Assembly (NCBI RefSeq): GCF_018881855.1
Contig: NZ_JACVPN010000005.1
Coordinates: 124,001 to 188,000 of the forward strand
DNA length: 64,000 nt
Direction: 5' to 3'
Source: Polynucleobacter sp. MWH-Berg-3C6
GTDB lineage: Bacteria > Pseudomonadota > Gammaproteobacteria > Burkholderiales > Burkholderiaceae
This document shows positions 30,150 to 37,906 of the stretch, piece by piece. The notes beneath the pieces are model-generated. The model saw nothing but the letters and a program-made list of their open reading frames with translations, was not told the DNA's origin and did no database searches. The stretch's first letter is position 1; each line of letters opens with the position of its first letter. The translations under genes were made by a program, and so were the position numbers.

Positions 30150-30995
30150 ATGAACCCACTTGATACACCTCTCGGTTTTTGCAGTAACTTTTTATTTGTA
30201 CCTGGCACTCGCCCCGAGCGTTTTGCAAAAGCACTAGATAGCGGTGCTGGTGGAGTCATCATTGATTTGGAAGATGCTGTTGCAGCGGAAGATAAAGACA
30301 TGGCTCGTAATGCGATTCGGGCAGCTTGGCCTAGCTTTACTGCTGAACAAAAAAAGTGTTTAGTGATTCGCAGCAATTCTCCAGGCAGCAAGTTTTACTC
30401 CGCTGATTTAATTTTGGCGCAAGAGCTTGATGTTGCTTGTTTATTGATTCCAAAGAGTGAGTCTGTTGATGAGATGAATGGTGCTGCACTGGTTTTACCA
30501 AATACTGCTCTGATTCCCATGATTGAAACCGCCATTGGTTTAGATCATCTTCGCGAAATAGCGAACTCCAATCAAGTGATTCGTCTTGCGTTAGGTAATC
30601 TAGATTTACAAGCAGACCTTGGCATGGTGTGTGATCCACAAGAAACTGAATTACAAACTGCGCGCTATCAAATCGTCTTGGCATCACGAGTAGCTCAGAT
30701 TGCCCCTCCTATTGATGGGGTTACGCCATCCACAGATGATGTAGTCCGAATTCAAGATGATGCTGAGCGTGCTAAGCGGATGGGCTTTGGTGGAAAACTC
30801 TGTATCCATCCAAAGCAAGTGGGTATTGTGAAGGCTGCCTTTATGCCCTCAGAGGCAGAGCTTGCCTGGGCAAAGCGGGTAATAGAGGCCGATGCAGCCT
30901 CAAAAGGCGGTGCGGTCAAGCTCGATGGACGCATGATTGATCGCCCAGTAGTGTTGCTAGCGCAAAGAACGATTGCGATTGCTGGTAAACACTAG
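30150..30995 (+). CDS. HpcH/HpaI-family CoA-ester lyase (CitE/citramalyl-CoA lyase-like)
   Basis: A 281-residue TIM-barrel lyase. The N-terminus FLFVPGTRPERFAKAL, metal/phosphate-binding IDLEDAVAAEDKD and LALGNLDLQADLGM are typical of CitE-like enzymes acting on malyl-, citramalyl- or related CoA esters. Lone CitE homologues outside citrate lyase operons usually split (S)-citramalyl-CoA or malyl-CoA. Placement after a mesaconyl-CoA-type hydratase fits cleavage of citramalyl-CoA to pyruvate and acetyl-CoA, but this is inference. Confidence 0.84.
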   Translation: MNPLDTPLGFCSNFLFVPGTRPERFAKALDSGAGGVIIDLEDAVAAEDKDMARNAIRAAWPSFTAEQKKCLVIRSNSPGSKFYSADLILAQELDVACLLIPKSESVDEMNGAALVLPNTALIPMIETAIGLDHLREIANSNQVIRLALGNLDLQADLGMVCDPQETELQTARYQIVLASRVAQIAPPIDGVTPSTDDVVRIQDDAERAKRMGFGGKLCIHPKQVGIVKAAFMPSEAELAWAKRVIEADAASKGGAVKLDGRMIDRPVVLLAQRTIAIAGKH

Positions 30996-31065
30996 GTAAC
31001 AACCCTGCCCAAAAAGCTAAAAAACTGGCAGAATTAGCCTGCATAACAACATGATGGAGACCAAA

Positions 31066-32055
31066 TTGAAGATCAAGAATTTTGTATTTTCAGGAATTAC
31101 TGCAGCACTAACTGCTGGCGCACTTTTGAGCGGCAATGCTCTTGCGCAAAAAGACTGGCCAACCAAGTCAATTAATCTAATCGTGCCATTTGCCGCTGGT
31201 GGACCGACAGACTCTATCGCACGCCTCATTGCAGTACCAATGGGTCAAGCATTAGGTCAAACAGTAGTGGTAGAGAACGTTCCAGGCGCAGGCGGCACTA
31301 TTGCCTCTACTAAGGTAGCTCGTGCAGCCCCAGACGGATACACCATTTACATTCACCACATGGGCATGGCTACTGCGAATGCTTTGTATGACAAGCTCCC
31401 ATACGATCCAATGACTAGCTTTGAATATGTTGGCCAAGTAGCTGACGTTCCAATGGTGCTCTTAGGTAAGAAAGATTTACCAGCAAACAACTTTAAAGAA
31501 TTAGAGGCCTATATCAAAGCCAATGGATCAAAAGTCACAATGGCGAATGCTGGTCCAGGTGCTGTGTCACAACTTTGCGGCCTGCTCTTCCAAAGCCGCA
31601 TGGGTGTAAAGCTCACTAATATTCCTTACAAAGGAACTGGCCCTGCCCTCACCGACTTATTAGGCGGTCAAGTTGATCTGCTTTGCGATCAAACCACTCA
31701 AACCATTCCTTATATCAAGGATGGTCGCGTCAAGGCTTTTGGTACGACTACTTTAAAACGCTTGCCAGCGATTCCGAATGTGCCAACTTTGAATGAGCAA
31801 GGACTCAAAGGTTTTGAAGTGAAAGTTTGGCATGGTGTCTACACGCCAAAAGGTGTTCCACAGCCTATCTTGGATAAGCTCAATGCCGCTCTGAAGAAGG
31901 CACTCAATAGTCCTGACGTGAAGAAGCGTTTAGAGGATGCCAACATTGACATCGTTCCAGCGAGCAAGGTTTCTGCCAAAGGATTAAAAGATCATTTGGA
32001 TGCTGAAATCAACGTTTGGGGTCCAGTCATTCGTAAAGCGAATATCCCAGACTAA
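31066..32055 (+). CDS. Bug-family (TctC-like) tripartite tricarboxylate receptor
   Basis: A 329-residue periplasmic binding protein with a signal peptide ending near NALAQ. The family marks KSINLIVPFAAGGPTDSIARL and VENVPGAGGTIASTKVARAAPDGYT are clear. A TTG at 31066, 6 bp after GGAG, is preferred to the ATG at 31051, which lacks a ribosome site. No TctA/TctB permease genes are nearby, which is normal for orphan Bug proteins. It ends the MaoC-PrpD-CitE cluster and probably binds the carboxylate substrate. A strong terminator follows. Confidence 0.9.
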   Translation: MKIKNFVFSGITAALTAGALLSGNALAQKDWPTKSINLIVPFAAGGPTDSIARLIAVPMGQALGQTVVVENVPGAGGTIASTKVARAAPDGYTIYIHHMGMATANALYDKLPYDPMTSFEYVGQVADVPMVLLGKKDLPANNFKELEAYIKANGSKVTMANAGPGAVSQLCGLLFQSRMGVKLTNIPYKGTGPALTDLLGGQVDLLCDQTTQTIPYIKDGRVKAFGTTTLKRLPAIPNVPTLNEQGLKGFEVKVWHGVYTPKGVPQPILDKLNAALKKALNSPDVKKRLEDANIDIVPASKVSAKGLKDHLDAEINVWGPVIRKANIPD

Positions 32056-32083
32056 GCTTTATTGATTTAGATCTGTGTCAAAT

Positions 32084-32109
32084 AAAAAACCAGCTCCGGC
32101 TGGTTTTTT
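32084..32109. terminator. Bidirectional intrinsic terminator
   Basis: ACCAGC-TCCG-GCTGGT flanked by A6 on the left and T6 on the right. It lies 29 bp past the Bug receptor stop and 28 bp before the convergent Rap1a/Tai gene end, so it can serve both. Confidence 0.9.
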
Positions 32110-32136
32110 ATTGTCTACTTAGCACTTTCTGACCAC

Positions 32137-32505
32137 TTATTTGCAGGGATAATTCTGCATAAAGAATCGCATCAAGGTTTGAGCAGCGCTCTCTTGGTTG
32201 AATTGAGGGTTTGCCACATTCCATGCCAGAAATTTTTGCAAGATTTCGTTGCGAGTTTCGCTTTTGTTTGAAAAGCAAATAGATCGCTTTGCATTTGAGC
32301 TGCGATTTACTAAATAGGATTGGTATACACCTTCGCCAAAGCCAAAACAAAAAATGCGACCTTGCTCATCATTTGGATTTTTACAGAGCTCCACAAATGC
32401 GGCAGTGCTCGCATCATTTGCCGGGAGATCCTTTTGCGCATATGCACTATGACTAAAGCAAATAATGGATGTAATCAGCGCGAGTAAAGCTGGCAATATT
32501 TTCAT
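32137..32505 (-). CDS. Rap1a/Tai-domain exported protein
   Basis: A 122-residue protein with a clear signal peptide (about 1-23, ending SAYA). The mature part has the Rap1a/Tai pattern: FCFGFGEGVYQSYL, a Cys in SICFSN, and the C-terminal LQKFLAWNVANPQF with final NYPC. Four cysteines are spaced as in that fold, so disulfides are likely. Rap1a and Tai4 are immunity proteins for type VI secretion amidases, but many orphan copies exist and no effector or T6SS gene is nearby. Function here is unknown. Confidence 0.72.
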   Translation of the reverse strand: MKILPALLALITSIICFSHSAYAQKDLPANDASTAAFVELCKNPNDEQGRIFCFGFGEGVYQSYLVNRSSNAKRSICFSNKSETRNEILQKFLAWNVANPQFNQESAAQTLMRFFMQNYPCK

Positions 32506-32525
32506 GGTTCTATTCTCTTGAAAAG

Positions 32526-33719
32526 TTAACGTCTAAATCCACCCATGTGGCCACCGCCAAAGCCGCCGTAACGACCACCTCCCCCGCCAAATCCGCGGGA
32601 ACTCTCTTGCCCCCCAAAACCACGTGAGCGATCTTGCCCTGCATCAAAGCGGGCTTGATCTCGCATAGCGTTCTCTTGGGCAGCTTCACGATAAACATTT
32701 GGATTAGCTCTATCCATTTGGGCATCATTACGTGCCTCTTGGTTTAGGCGCGACACTTGATCTCTCTCTTGAGGGCTAGCATCTTTTTGAAAGGCGTTAT
32801 TGGCACGTTGAGCATCTGTGCGAGCAGCCTGCCTCTCCTGTGGAGTGGCATTATTTTTCCAGTCATTCAGTAAACGCTGCTGGTTGGCAATGCTAGCGGG
32901 ACCAATAATAGCTCGAGAAGGTGTGCGTCCAGATGCATTGATGGTCGTAGAATTAATCGTGCCATTAGACCAATTGGGATAAGTCCAAAAATCATCGCCA
33001 ATTGCAAAACCTAAACCAAAGGCCATCATTCCCCAAGCGGGGTCATAAGCGGGATACGGCGGGTAATCAGGGTATGGCCATGGTCCATAAACTACCGTAG
33101 GGTTGTAGCTGGGGATATAGACCACCTTGGTATTGGCTGGGGCAATCAAGATATTGCCGCTTGTATCTGTAGTGACAGTAATTTCCTTATTAGACTTTAG
33201 AGTACCAGCATTCATAGCCTTTTTTCTTAAGACTTGTACTGCCTGCATAGTGTCAGCGGCCTGAAGTTTATAAGCATTGCCAAGATTTTGAGTCCACTGC
33301 AATTTGCTACCTAACATATTGAATGCTTGTGGAAACGATATGAGAGACTTCACGCTATCGTTCCATGATTGCGCCTTCAGTGCATTTTGTAATGCGTCAC
33401 CCTTCAGGGAGGCATTACTGTTCCGCCAGTTATAAGCTTCTGCAACTTCTAACGGATAAGTCGAGGCTAGCAACATGAGCGAGAGCAAGGAGTCTGGATA
33501 AAGTGCTATTGGAGAAACCAATGACTGCAATTGTGCTGACGAAATCGTTTGTGGGGCTGCGTTATAACTCGGATCCTGTATGTAATATCCACTTTGCTGA
33601 TAAGGGTCAGGATTCATGACACAGCCATTCAGGAGAGATCCGCAAGCGATCATCACTAGCGCATGCAATCCACCCTTTTTATTCCATGCGGAAATACTTA
33701 TTTGACTTACCTGTCTCAT
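32526..33719 (-). CDS. DUF3300 lipoprotein with Gly/Arg-rich tail
   Basis: A 397-residue exported protein. The lipobox LLNGC puts the lipidated Cys at 33. The DUF3300 core runs about 60-230, marked by LVSPIALYPDSLLSLMLLASTYPLEV and VVYIPSYNPTVVYGPWPYPDYPPYP. A Gln/Arg/Ala-rich, probably helical segment (about 285-365) follows, and the end is Gly-rich with RGFGG repeats. The role of DUF3300 is not established. The unusual positive, glycine-rich end could bind polyanions or the cell wall. Confidence 0.85.
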   Translation of the reverse strand: MRQVSQISISAWNKKGGLHALVMIACGSLLNGCVMNPDPYQQSGYYIQDPSYNAAPQTISSAQLQSLVSPIALYPDSLLSLMLLASTYPLEVAEAYNWRNSNASLKGDALQNALKAQSWNDSVKSLISFPQAFNMLGSKLQWTQNLGNAYKLQAADTMQAVQVLRKKAMNAGTLKSNKEITVTTDTSGNILIAPANTKVVYIPSYNPTVVYGPWPYPDYPPYPAYDPAWGMMAFGLGFAIGDDFWTYPNWSNGTINSTTINASGRTPSRAIIGPASIANQQRLLNDWKNNATPQERQAARTDAQRANNAFQKDASPQERDQVSRLNQEARNDAQMDRANPNVYREAAQENAMRDQARFDAGQDRSRGFGGQESSRGFGGGGGRYGGFGGGHMGGFRR

Positions 33720-33793
33720 GTTTGCCTCAGCAGTGATCTATACAAATAGCTTAGTAGATTCGCTATCGTTTACCCATATTTTTTTGAATATTA

Positions 33794-34414
33794 TTAACCC
33801 GGCCTAAATAAATAGCCGGAACGTGCCTTATCTCTACGCCTTCTGTAAAGCGCCACGATAAATCCAGCCAAAGCCCAAATTGCCAGGAATGGATCCAATA
33901 AGTAATCCCAAAGATTGGTTGACTCATGCCAGTGCGCTGCCCAAGCCAGAATCGCGATAGCAATAATCCACACGCCCTTACTCCAATTTGCAAGTCCACA
34001 CACTAGGGCAAAGAACAAGACTGCGATAAAGAATGCAATCGAGCCATAGCCCCACGCGTAAGGATCTATCATGCCTAGACCTAAGGCGAGTGGATAAAAA
34101 CAAATTGCTATGAGTGCGATAGCAAACTTAAACGCCAAGGGAGCTGGCTTACCGGTCAATAGCAATGAAGCCCATAGTAAGAGCATTGTGACAACACTCA
34201 GATCACCTACAACACCACGTACATAGGCAGCAAGAGGCAGCTCCATACCTAAGCCCAATGGCCAGAAAAAGAGATTGCCAATCAAGAGTATTAACAATAC
34301 TTTGGCAATGAGCGGAAATTCTTGCGAGGATGTTTTTTGTAACAGCAAAATAATCACAGCTGCACAAGTGATGGACATCTCAATCAGAGCAAAGATTTGC
34401 ATCAAGTGGTTCAT
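33794..34414 (-). CDS. Hypothetical membrane protein, about seven hydrophobic segments
   Basis: I do not recognise this 206-residue protein. Nearly its whole length is hydrophobic, in about six or seven membrane spans, ending in a short Arg-rich tail (YRRRRDKARSGYLFRPG). Its ATG shares one base with the stop of the sialidase-like gene (TAATG), so it is co-translated with that gene and the GT39 gene upstream. It may help an envelope glycan pathway; this rests on context alone. Confidence 0.75.
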   Translation of the reverse strand: MNHLMQIFALIEMSITCAAVIILLLQKTSSQEFPLIAKVLLILLIGNLFFWPLGLGMELPLAAYVRGVVGDLSVVTMLLLWASLLLTGKPAPLAFKFAIALIAICFYPLALGLGMIDPYAWGYGSIAFFIAVLFFALVCGLANWSKGVWIIAIAILAWAAHWHESTNLWDYLLDPFLAIWALAGFIVALYRRRRDKARSGYLFRPG

Positions 34415-35661
34415 TATTTGGCCTCCTGCGAAGCGGTATCGGTTTGCGCGTTAGGGAGCTGACTCTGAGTACGCTTTAACCAAGCGCCAGAAAAATATCG
34501 ATGACGAATCTTCTTGCGATCCCAGGTATAAACCAAATGGGCATCATTGCCATCAACGCTAATCAGGTAGGGATAAGAAAACTCTTTACGCTGACCGTCT
34601 GGTAATGCTTCATCATTTTCTATTACATCAACTACCTGCCACTGGTCTGATTTCGCTTCGGCCATCAACAACACCAAGCGATATCGGCCTGCTTCAATAT
34701 TATTGAGTACCAAAATACGAGCACCGCTATTGAGCTGAAGTCCCGCAACTGCAGAATTGGGGTTAGCGATTGGCAAATCTGCAGTTGATTGCCATGATTG
34801 GCCTGCATTTTGAGTATGACTAGCAATCACTTGTTTTGGGAGTCCTGCACTTCTTGCCTGCCGGAAGTACGCAGTCGCATCTTTAGCATCGTTTACAAAC
34901 ATCAGCGGCTGAATAGCGCTTCGCCCAGAACTCATGCGACGCTTATCAATCACCTGTCCTGCGTCGACTCTTAAAAACTCACCATAACGCCCAATCCATT
35001 CGTGGTAGGCGGGCAGACCAAGACGACCGTCAGCGAAGGTTACCGCCGGAGACTTCACTAAAGTACTGATGTTAATCAGAGGCGAACTAACCAGGCGTTG
35101 CGGATTGCTCCAAGTCAAACCTTCATCATCCGAAATAACACTAGAGATAGAGCTGCCGGCCCAACCGCCAATCGAGACCGTGACAAAGAATAATTGCAAG
35201 CGGCCATCTGCCATTCTGGCGGGAACCGGATTACCCAATTTAGCGATGTAGCGTGCTAACCCTTTTTCAGCACTTACCCGATCCATCACAACTGTTGGCG
35301 CACTCCAACTGGATGACTTAGGGTCGAAGACAGCGCTATTAATCACAACGTCCGCAGCACCTTCGCGGCTTCCCGCAAACCAAAAAGCCCGAATCGCGCC
35401 ATCATTTAACGCAATCAGAGATGCAGCATGCACTGATGGAGCGCCCGTTTCTGGCAACCACGCACTAATAGGGCTCGCAATGATTGCCTTACTTGGAGTA
35501 TTGTGGTTTTTAGATTTTGGGGTTGGGACTACCTCTAACTCCTCTTCCACTGGAGTAGCTATCTGTGTTGCAAATGGCGCCCACGCTGGACGACTATCAA
35601 TATGCAAGAAGCCGAGTACTGCAGCCAGCAATAAAAAACAGAGGGCAATAACACGACTCAT
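34414..35661 (-). CDS. Sialidase-like (BNR/Asp-box) exported protein
   Basis: A 415-residue protein with an N-terminal hydrophobic anchor (about 1-20). Asp-box motifs of the six-bladed sialidase fold are visible as SDDEGLTWSNP and TQNAGQSWQS. The segment LNDGAIRAFWFAGSREGAADVVINSAVF resembles the start of bacterial sialidase-family propellers. Whether it cuts sialic acid or another glycan, or only binds, is not clear. It overlaps the upstream GT39 gene by four bases (ATGA) and the downstream membrane gene by one, a tight three-gene unit. Confidence 0.8.
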   Translation of the reverse strand: MSRVIALCFLLLAAVLGFLHIDSRPAWAPFATQIATPVEEELEVVPTPKSKNHNTPSKAIIASPISAWLPETGAPSVHAASLIALNDGAIRAFWFAGSREGAADVVINSAVFDPKSSSWSAPTVVMDRVSAEKGLARYIAKLGNPVPARMADGRLQLFFVTVSIGGWAGSSISSVISDDEGLTWSNPQRLVSSPLINISTLVKSPAVTFADGRLGLPAYHEWIGRYGEFLRVDAGQVIDKRRMSSGRSAIQPLMFVNDAKDATAYFRQARSAGLPKQVIASHTQNAGQSWQSTADLPIANPNSAVAGLQLNSGARILVLNNIEAGRYRLVLLMAEAKSDQWQVVDVIENDEALPDGQRKEFSYPYLISVDGNDAHLVYTWDRKKIRHRYFSGAWLKRTQSQLPNAQTDTASQEAK

Positions 35662-37379
35662 CTACAAACATCCTTAACATTAGAAAGATCGGGGGCGATC
35701 ACGGGTGTTACAACGAGATACTCATTTACAAAAAGATACTTTCCAATCTGGCCTTGTAACATCTGCCTGATTTCTTCATCAGAGTGGCGTGCACGCATCT
35801 CCATTCTCTGTCCAACAATCTGACAAGAGTCGCATAGCTCTGGCTTAGCTCCCAATGGTGTATGGACTGCCACGATAGGATATGAACTTGTTAGTTTGCT
35901 TACTTCAGCAGCATCTTTAGCCAAATAGCCATGGAGCCTGGCTCCAGGCAACAACAATCGGTACTCCTCATCTTTGGCACGATAGTCGCACGGTATCCAA
36001 ACATCCTTACCTTGAACTTGCGTAATCGTTTCAACTGAATAACGACCTAGCTTGCCCTCTAAAGGGGAAAGACTGCTGGTGAGTGCGCAGTAGGTCAGAA
36101 AACATCCTGCCAATGCCAGTGTCTTCGCATGATTGGATCTGATTAAGCCCATCAGTACAGCGATGAAGCTAACAGCCATCAAGATCCAATGGCAGTAGGC
36201 ATAAATCCATGCGCCGGCTGTTCCCATAAAACCAGAGAACTGTAGATTAGCTCCTATCCATAAAAGCAGCGCGAGAACGATTCCCTGAAGAATTAAGGCA
36301 ATTCGAAAGCCCCATAAAGGCAAGCGCTCCCAATGCAGCGCAATCAAGGCAGCAAATGCGGGCATCACTGGCAATAAATAGCGGCCAGAACGCTGGCTAG
36401 GCAAAGCAAACACAATCAGAAACGCAAGTATCAAGAGTAATAGCAGCACTTCTTCCAGATTCAGGAAGCGACGACCACGCCAGCATTGCCATAAAGTAGA
36501 AATCAATACAAACGTAAATAGGCCTGCATTGGCTAGTGTAGTTAAGAGTAAAAGCCAAATACTGTCGCCACCACGCAGTAGATCTAGAAAATAATTCGAG
36601 TTCCGGGCAGCAAACTTTCCTGCATTCTCACCGAGTACAAATTCTTTCCAAACAGCATCTGGGTTTGGATCCACAAGGAACCACAAAGCAAAGACAGCTA
36701 AAGCCAAAACCCCAGCGATCAAGATCTTATAGAGATCCTGAATTAGTGTTTTTGGAATACTCCACTCCCGCCAGCGCCAGTAGTAGAGGCCTAGAGCGAA
36801 TGTCGCTGGAGCAATGTAAGCAAACGATTTAGCAAAGAGTGCGAGCCCAAAACAGATGCCAGCCGATATTGGAAAAAAGAACTTGGATTCAAAGGCAGAC
36901 TTACCCCAATATAGAAGTGCCATAAATGGCAAGCTAATCCAAAAGACCTCTGGTGGATCAGCTAAAAATGGGCGGCCATACCGATAGCTTGCAAAGAAAG
37001 AAAGCCAAACTAAAGCCGCCAATAAACCGGTTTGGGTTTTGCCACTAAATCGAAGTACTGCTAAAAATAAGAAAAAAGCAGTTAATCCCGTGTAGAGAAC
37101 GCTGGGCCAACGCAAGTTCAGCAAAGACCATTCGCTTGCCCAATAAGTACTGGCTATACCTTGCCAAAAAATTAGGGGTGGCTTGGTATTTTTAATGCCG
37201 TCCATCTCAGACTGCAAAGGGAGCCAATTTCCAGCATCGGCCGTCATCCGCACAATATGCATATAGGGATATTCATCACCGTTTTTAGGGGCAAATCGAC
37301 TATCTAAGCCATAAAGATAGGTAAATACACCTAAAAGTAGGATTAAGACGGCGGAACGGTAAGAAAATGAACCTCGCAT
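35658..37379 (-). CDS. GT39/ArnT-like polyprenyl-phosphate glycosyltransferase
   Basis: A 573-residue GT-C membrane enzyme with a dozen or so hydrophobic segments. The first periplasmic loop has the expected acidic pair in RFAPKNGDEYPYMHIV, and the region FGRPFLADPPEVFW-type segment YGRPFLADPPEVFWISL fits ArnT/PMT-like enzymes. It probably moves a sugar from undecaprenyl phosphate to lipid A or a protein outside the inner membrane. First gene of a three-gene unit with the sialidase-like protein and a small membrane protein. A CCTATA-GTT-TATAGG palindrome lies just before the ATG. Confidence 0.85.
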   Translation of the reverse strand: MRGSFSYRSAVLILLLGVFTYLYGLDSRFAPKNGDEYPYMHIVRMTADAGNWLPLQSEMDGIKNTKPPLIFWQGIASTYWASEWSLLNLRWPSVLYTGLTAFFLFLAVLRFSGKTQTGLLAALVWLSFFASYRYGRPFLADPPEVFWISLPFMALLYWGKSAFESKFFFPISAGICFGLALFAKSFAYIAPATFALGLYYWRWREWSIPKTLIQDLYKILIAGVLALAVFALWFLVDPNPDAVWKEFVLGENAGKFAARNSNYFLDLLRGGDSIWLLLLTTLANAGLFTFVLISTLWQCWRGRRFLNLEEVLLLLLILAFLIVFALPSQRSGRYLLPVMPAFAALIALHWERLPLWGFRIALILQGIVLALLLWIGANLQFSGFMGTAGAWIYAYCHWILMAVSFIAVLMGLIRSNHAKTLALAGCFLTYCALTSSLSPLEGKLGRYSVETITQVQGKDVWIPCDYRAKDEEYRLLLPGARLHGYLAKDAAEVSKLTSSYPIVAVHTPLGAKPELCDSCQIVGQRMEMRARHSDEEIRQMLQGQIGKYLFVNEYLVVTPVIAPDLSNVKDVCR

Positions 37380-37380
37380 T

Positions 37381-37395
37381 CCTATAGTTTATAGG
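37381..37395. repeat. Perfect palindrome CCTATA-GTT-TATAGG before the GT39 gene
   Basis: The 6-bp arms abut the GT39 start codon (37379). On the minus strand it contains TATAAA and TATAGG, so it may overlap the promoter or act as an operator. Confidence 0.3.
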
Positions 37396-37432
37396 GCTTG
37401 CAAGAATGTCGGAGAAAATGGACTTGCTCTAC

Positions 37433-37456
37433 TTTTTCACATGAGCTTATGAAAAA
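37433..37456. repeat. Inverted repeat TTTTTCA-N10-TGAAAAA in the GT39/fccA divergent region
   Basis: Perfect 7-bp arms lie between the divergent GT39 and fccAB genes, 105 bp before fccA. It may be an operator for one of them; no regulator is encoded nearby. Confidence 0.3.
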
Positions 37457-37560
37457 TGAATCTGAGGGAAATCTGACTTTTTTGGGACTTCTTGTTTAAG
37501 ATGCTGTGAAGTAAAAAAGTAATACATTATTCAGAAATAAACCAAATGGAGATGGACCCC

Positions 37561-37893
37561 ATGCGAGCAAAGTATCTCAAACCCGCAATCCTAGCTGCGC
37601 TCTATATCGGCTTTAGCCAATGGAGCGCTTCTGCCCTTGCGCAAAACGCAAATGCTACCAATCTACATAAGCGTGGCTTAGCTGCTACTTGCGCCAACTG
37701 TCATGGTACCGATGGCAAAGGTGTGGTTGATGGCGGAATGCCCCTCATTAATACCTTGACTAGCGAGCAAATGCTGACTCAATTGAAAGCATTTAAATCT
37801 GGAGCTCGAGAAGGAACCATCATGCCGCAGTTAGCCAAAGGCTACTCTGACGAGCAACTTGAAACCATCGCCAAACAGCTTGGCAAGAAATAA
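37561..37893 (+). CDS. fccA: Cytochrome c subunit of flavocytochrome c sulfide dehydrogenase
   Basis: About 110 residues: signal peptide (about 1-28, ending ALAQ), then one heme c site CANCH and a likely Met ligand in GTIMPQLAKGYS. The start at 37561 is chosen because GGAG lies 9 bp before it; in-frame ATGs at 37546 and 37552 are worse placed. It has a single heme, unlike the diheme FccA of purple sulfur bacteria. The flavoprotein gene fccB starts 14 bp downstream, so the pair should form a periplasmic sulfide dehydrogenase passing electrons to cytochrome c. Confidence 0.88.
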   Translation: MRAKYLKPAILAALYIGFSQWSASALAQNANATNLHKRGLAATCANCHGTDGKGVVDGGMPLINTLTSEQMLTQLKAFKSGAREGTIMPQLAKGYSDEQLETIAKQLGKK

Positions 37894-37906
37894 TAAGGAA
37901 GCCATC

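Noticed and set aside
32137..32505. Type VI secretion immunity cassette
   Set aside because: Only the immunity-like protein is present; there is no effector, VgrG, Hcp or PAAR gene in the window.
37859..37906. Longer N-terminus for fccB
   Set aside because: Would overlap fccA and hide the Tat signal; the ATG at 37907 has a strong ribosome site.
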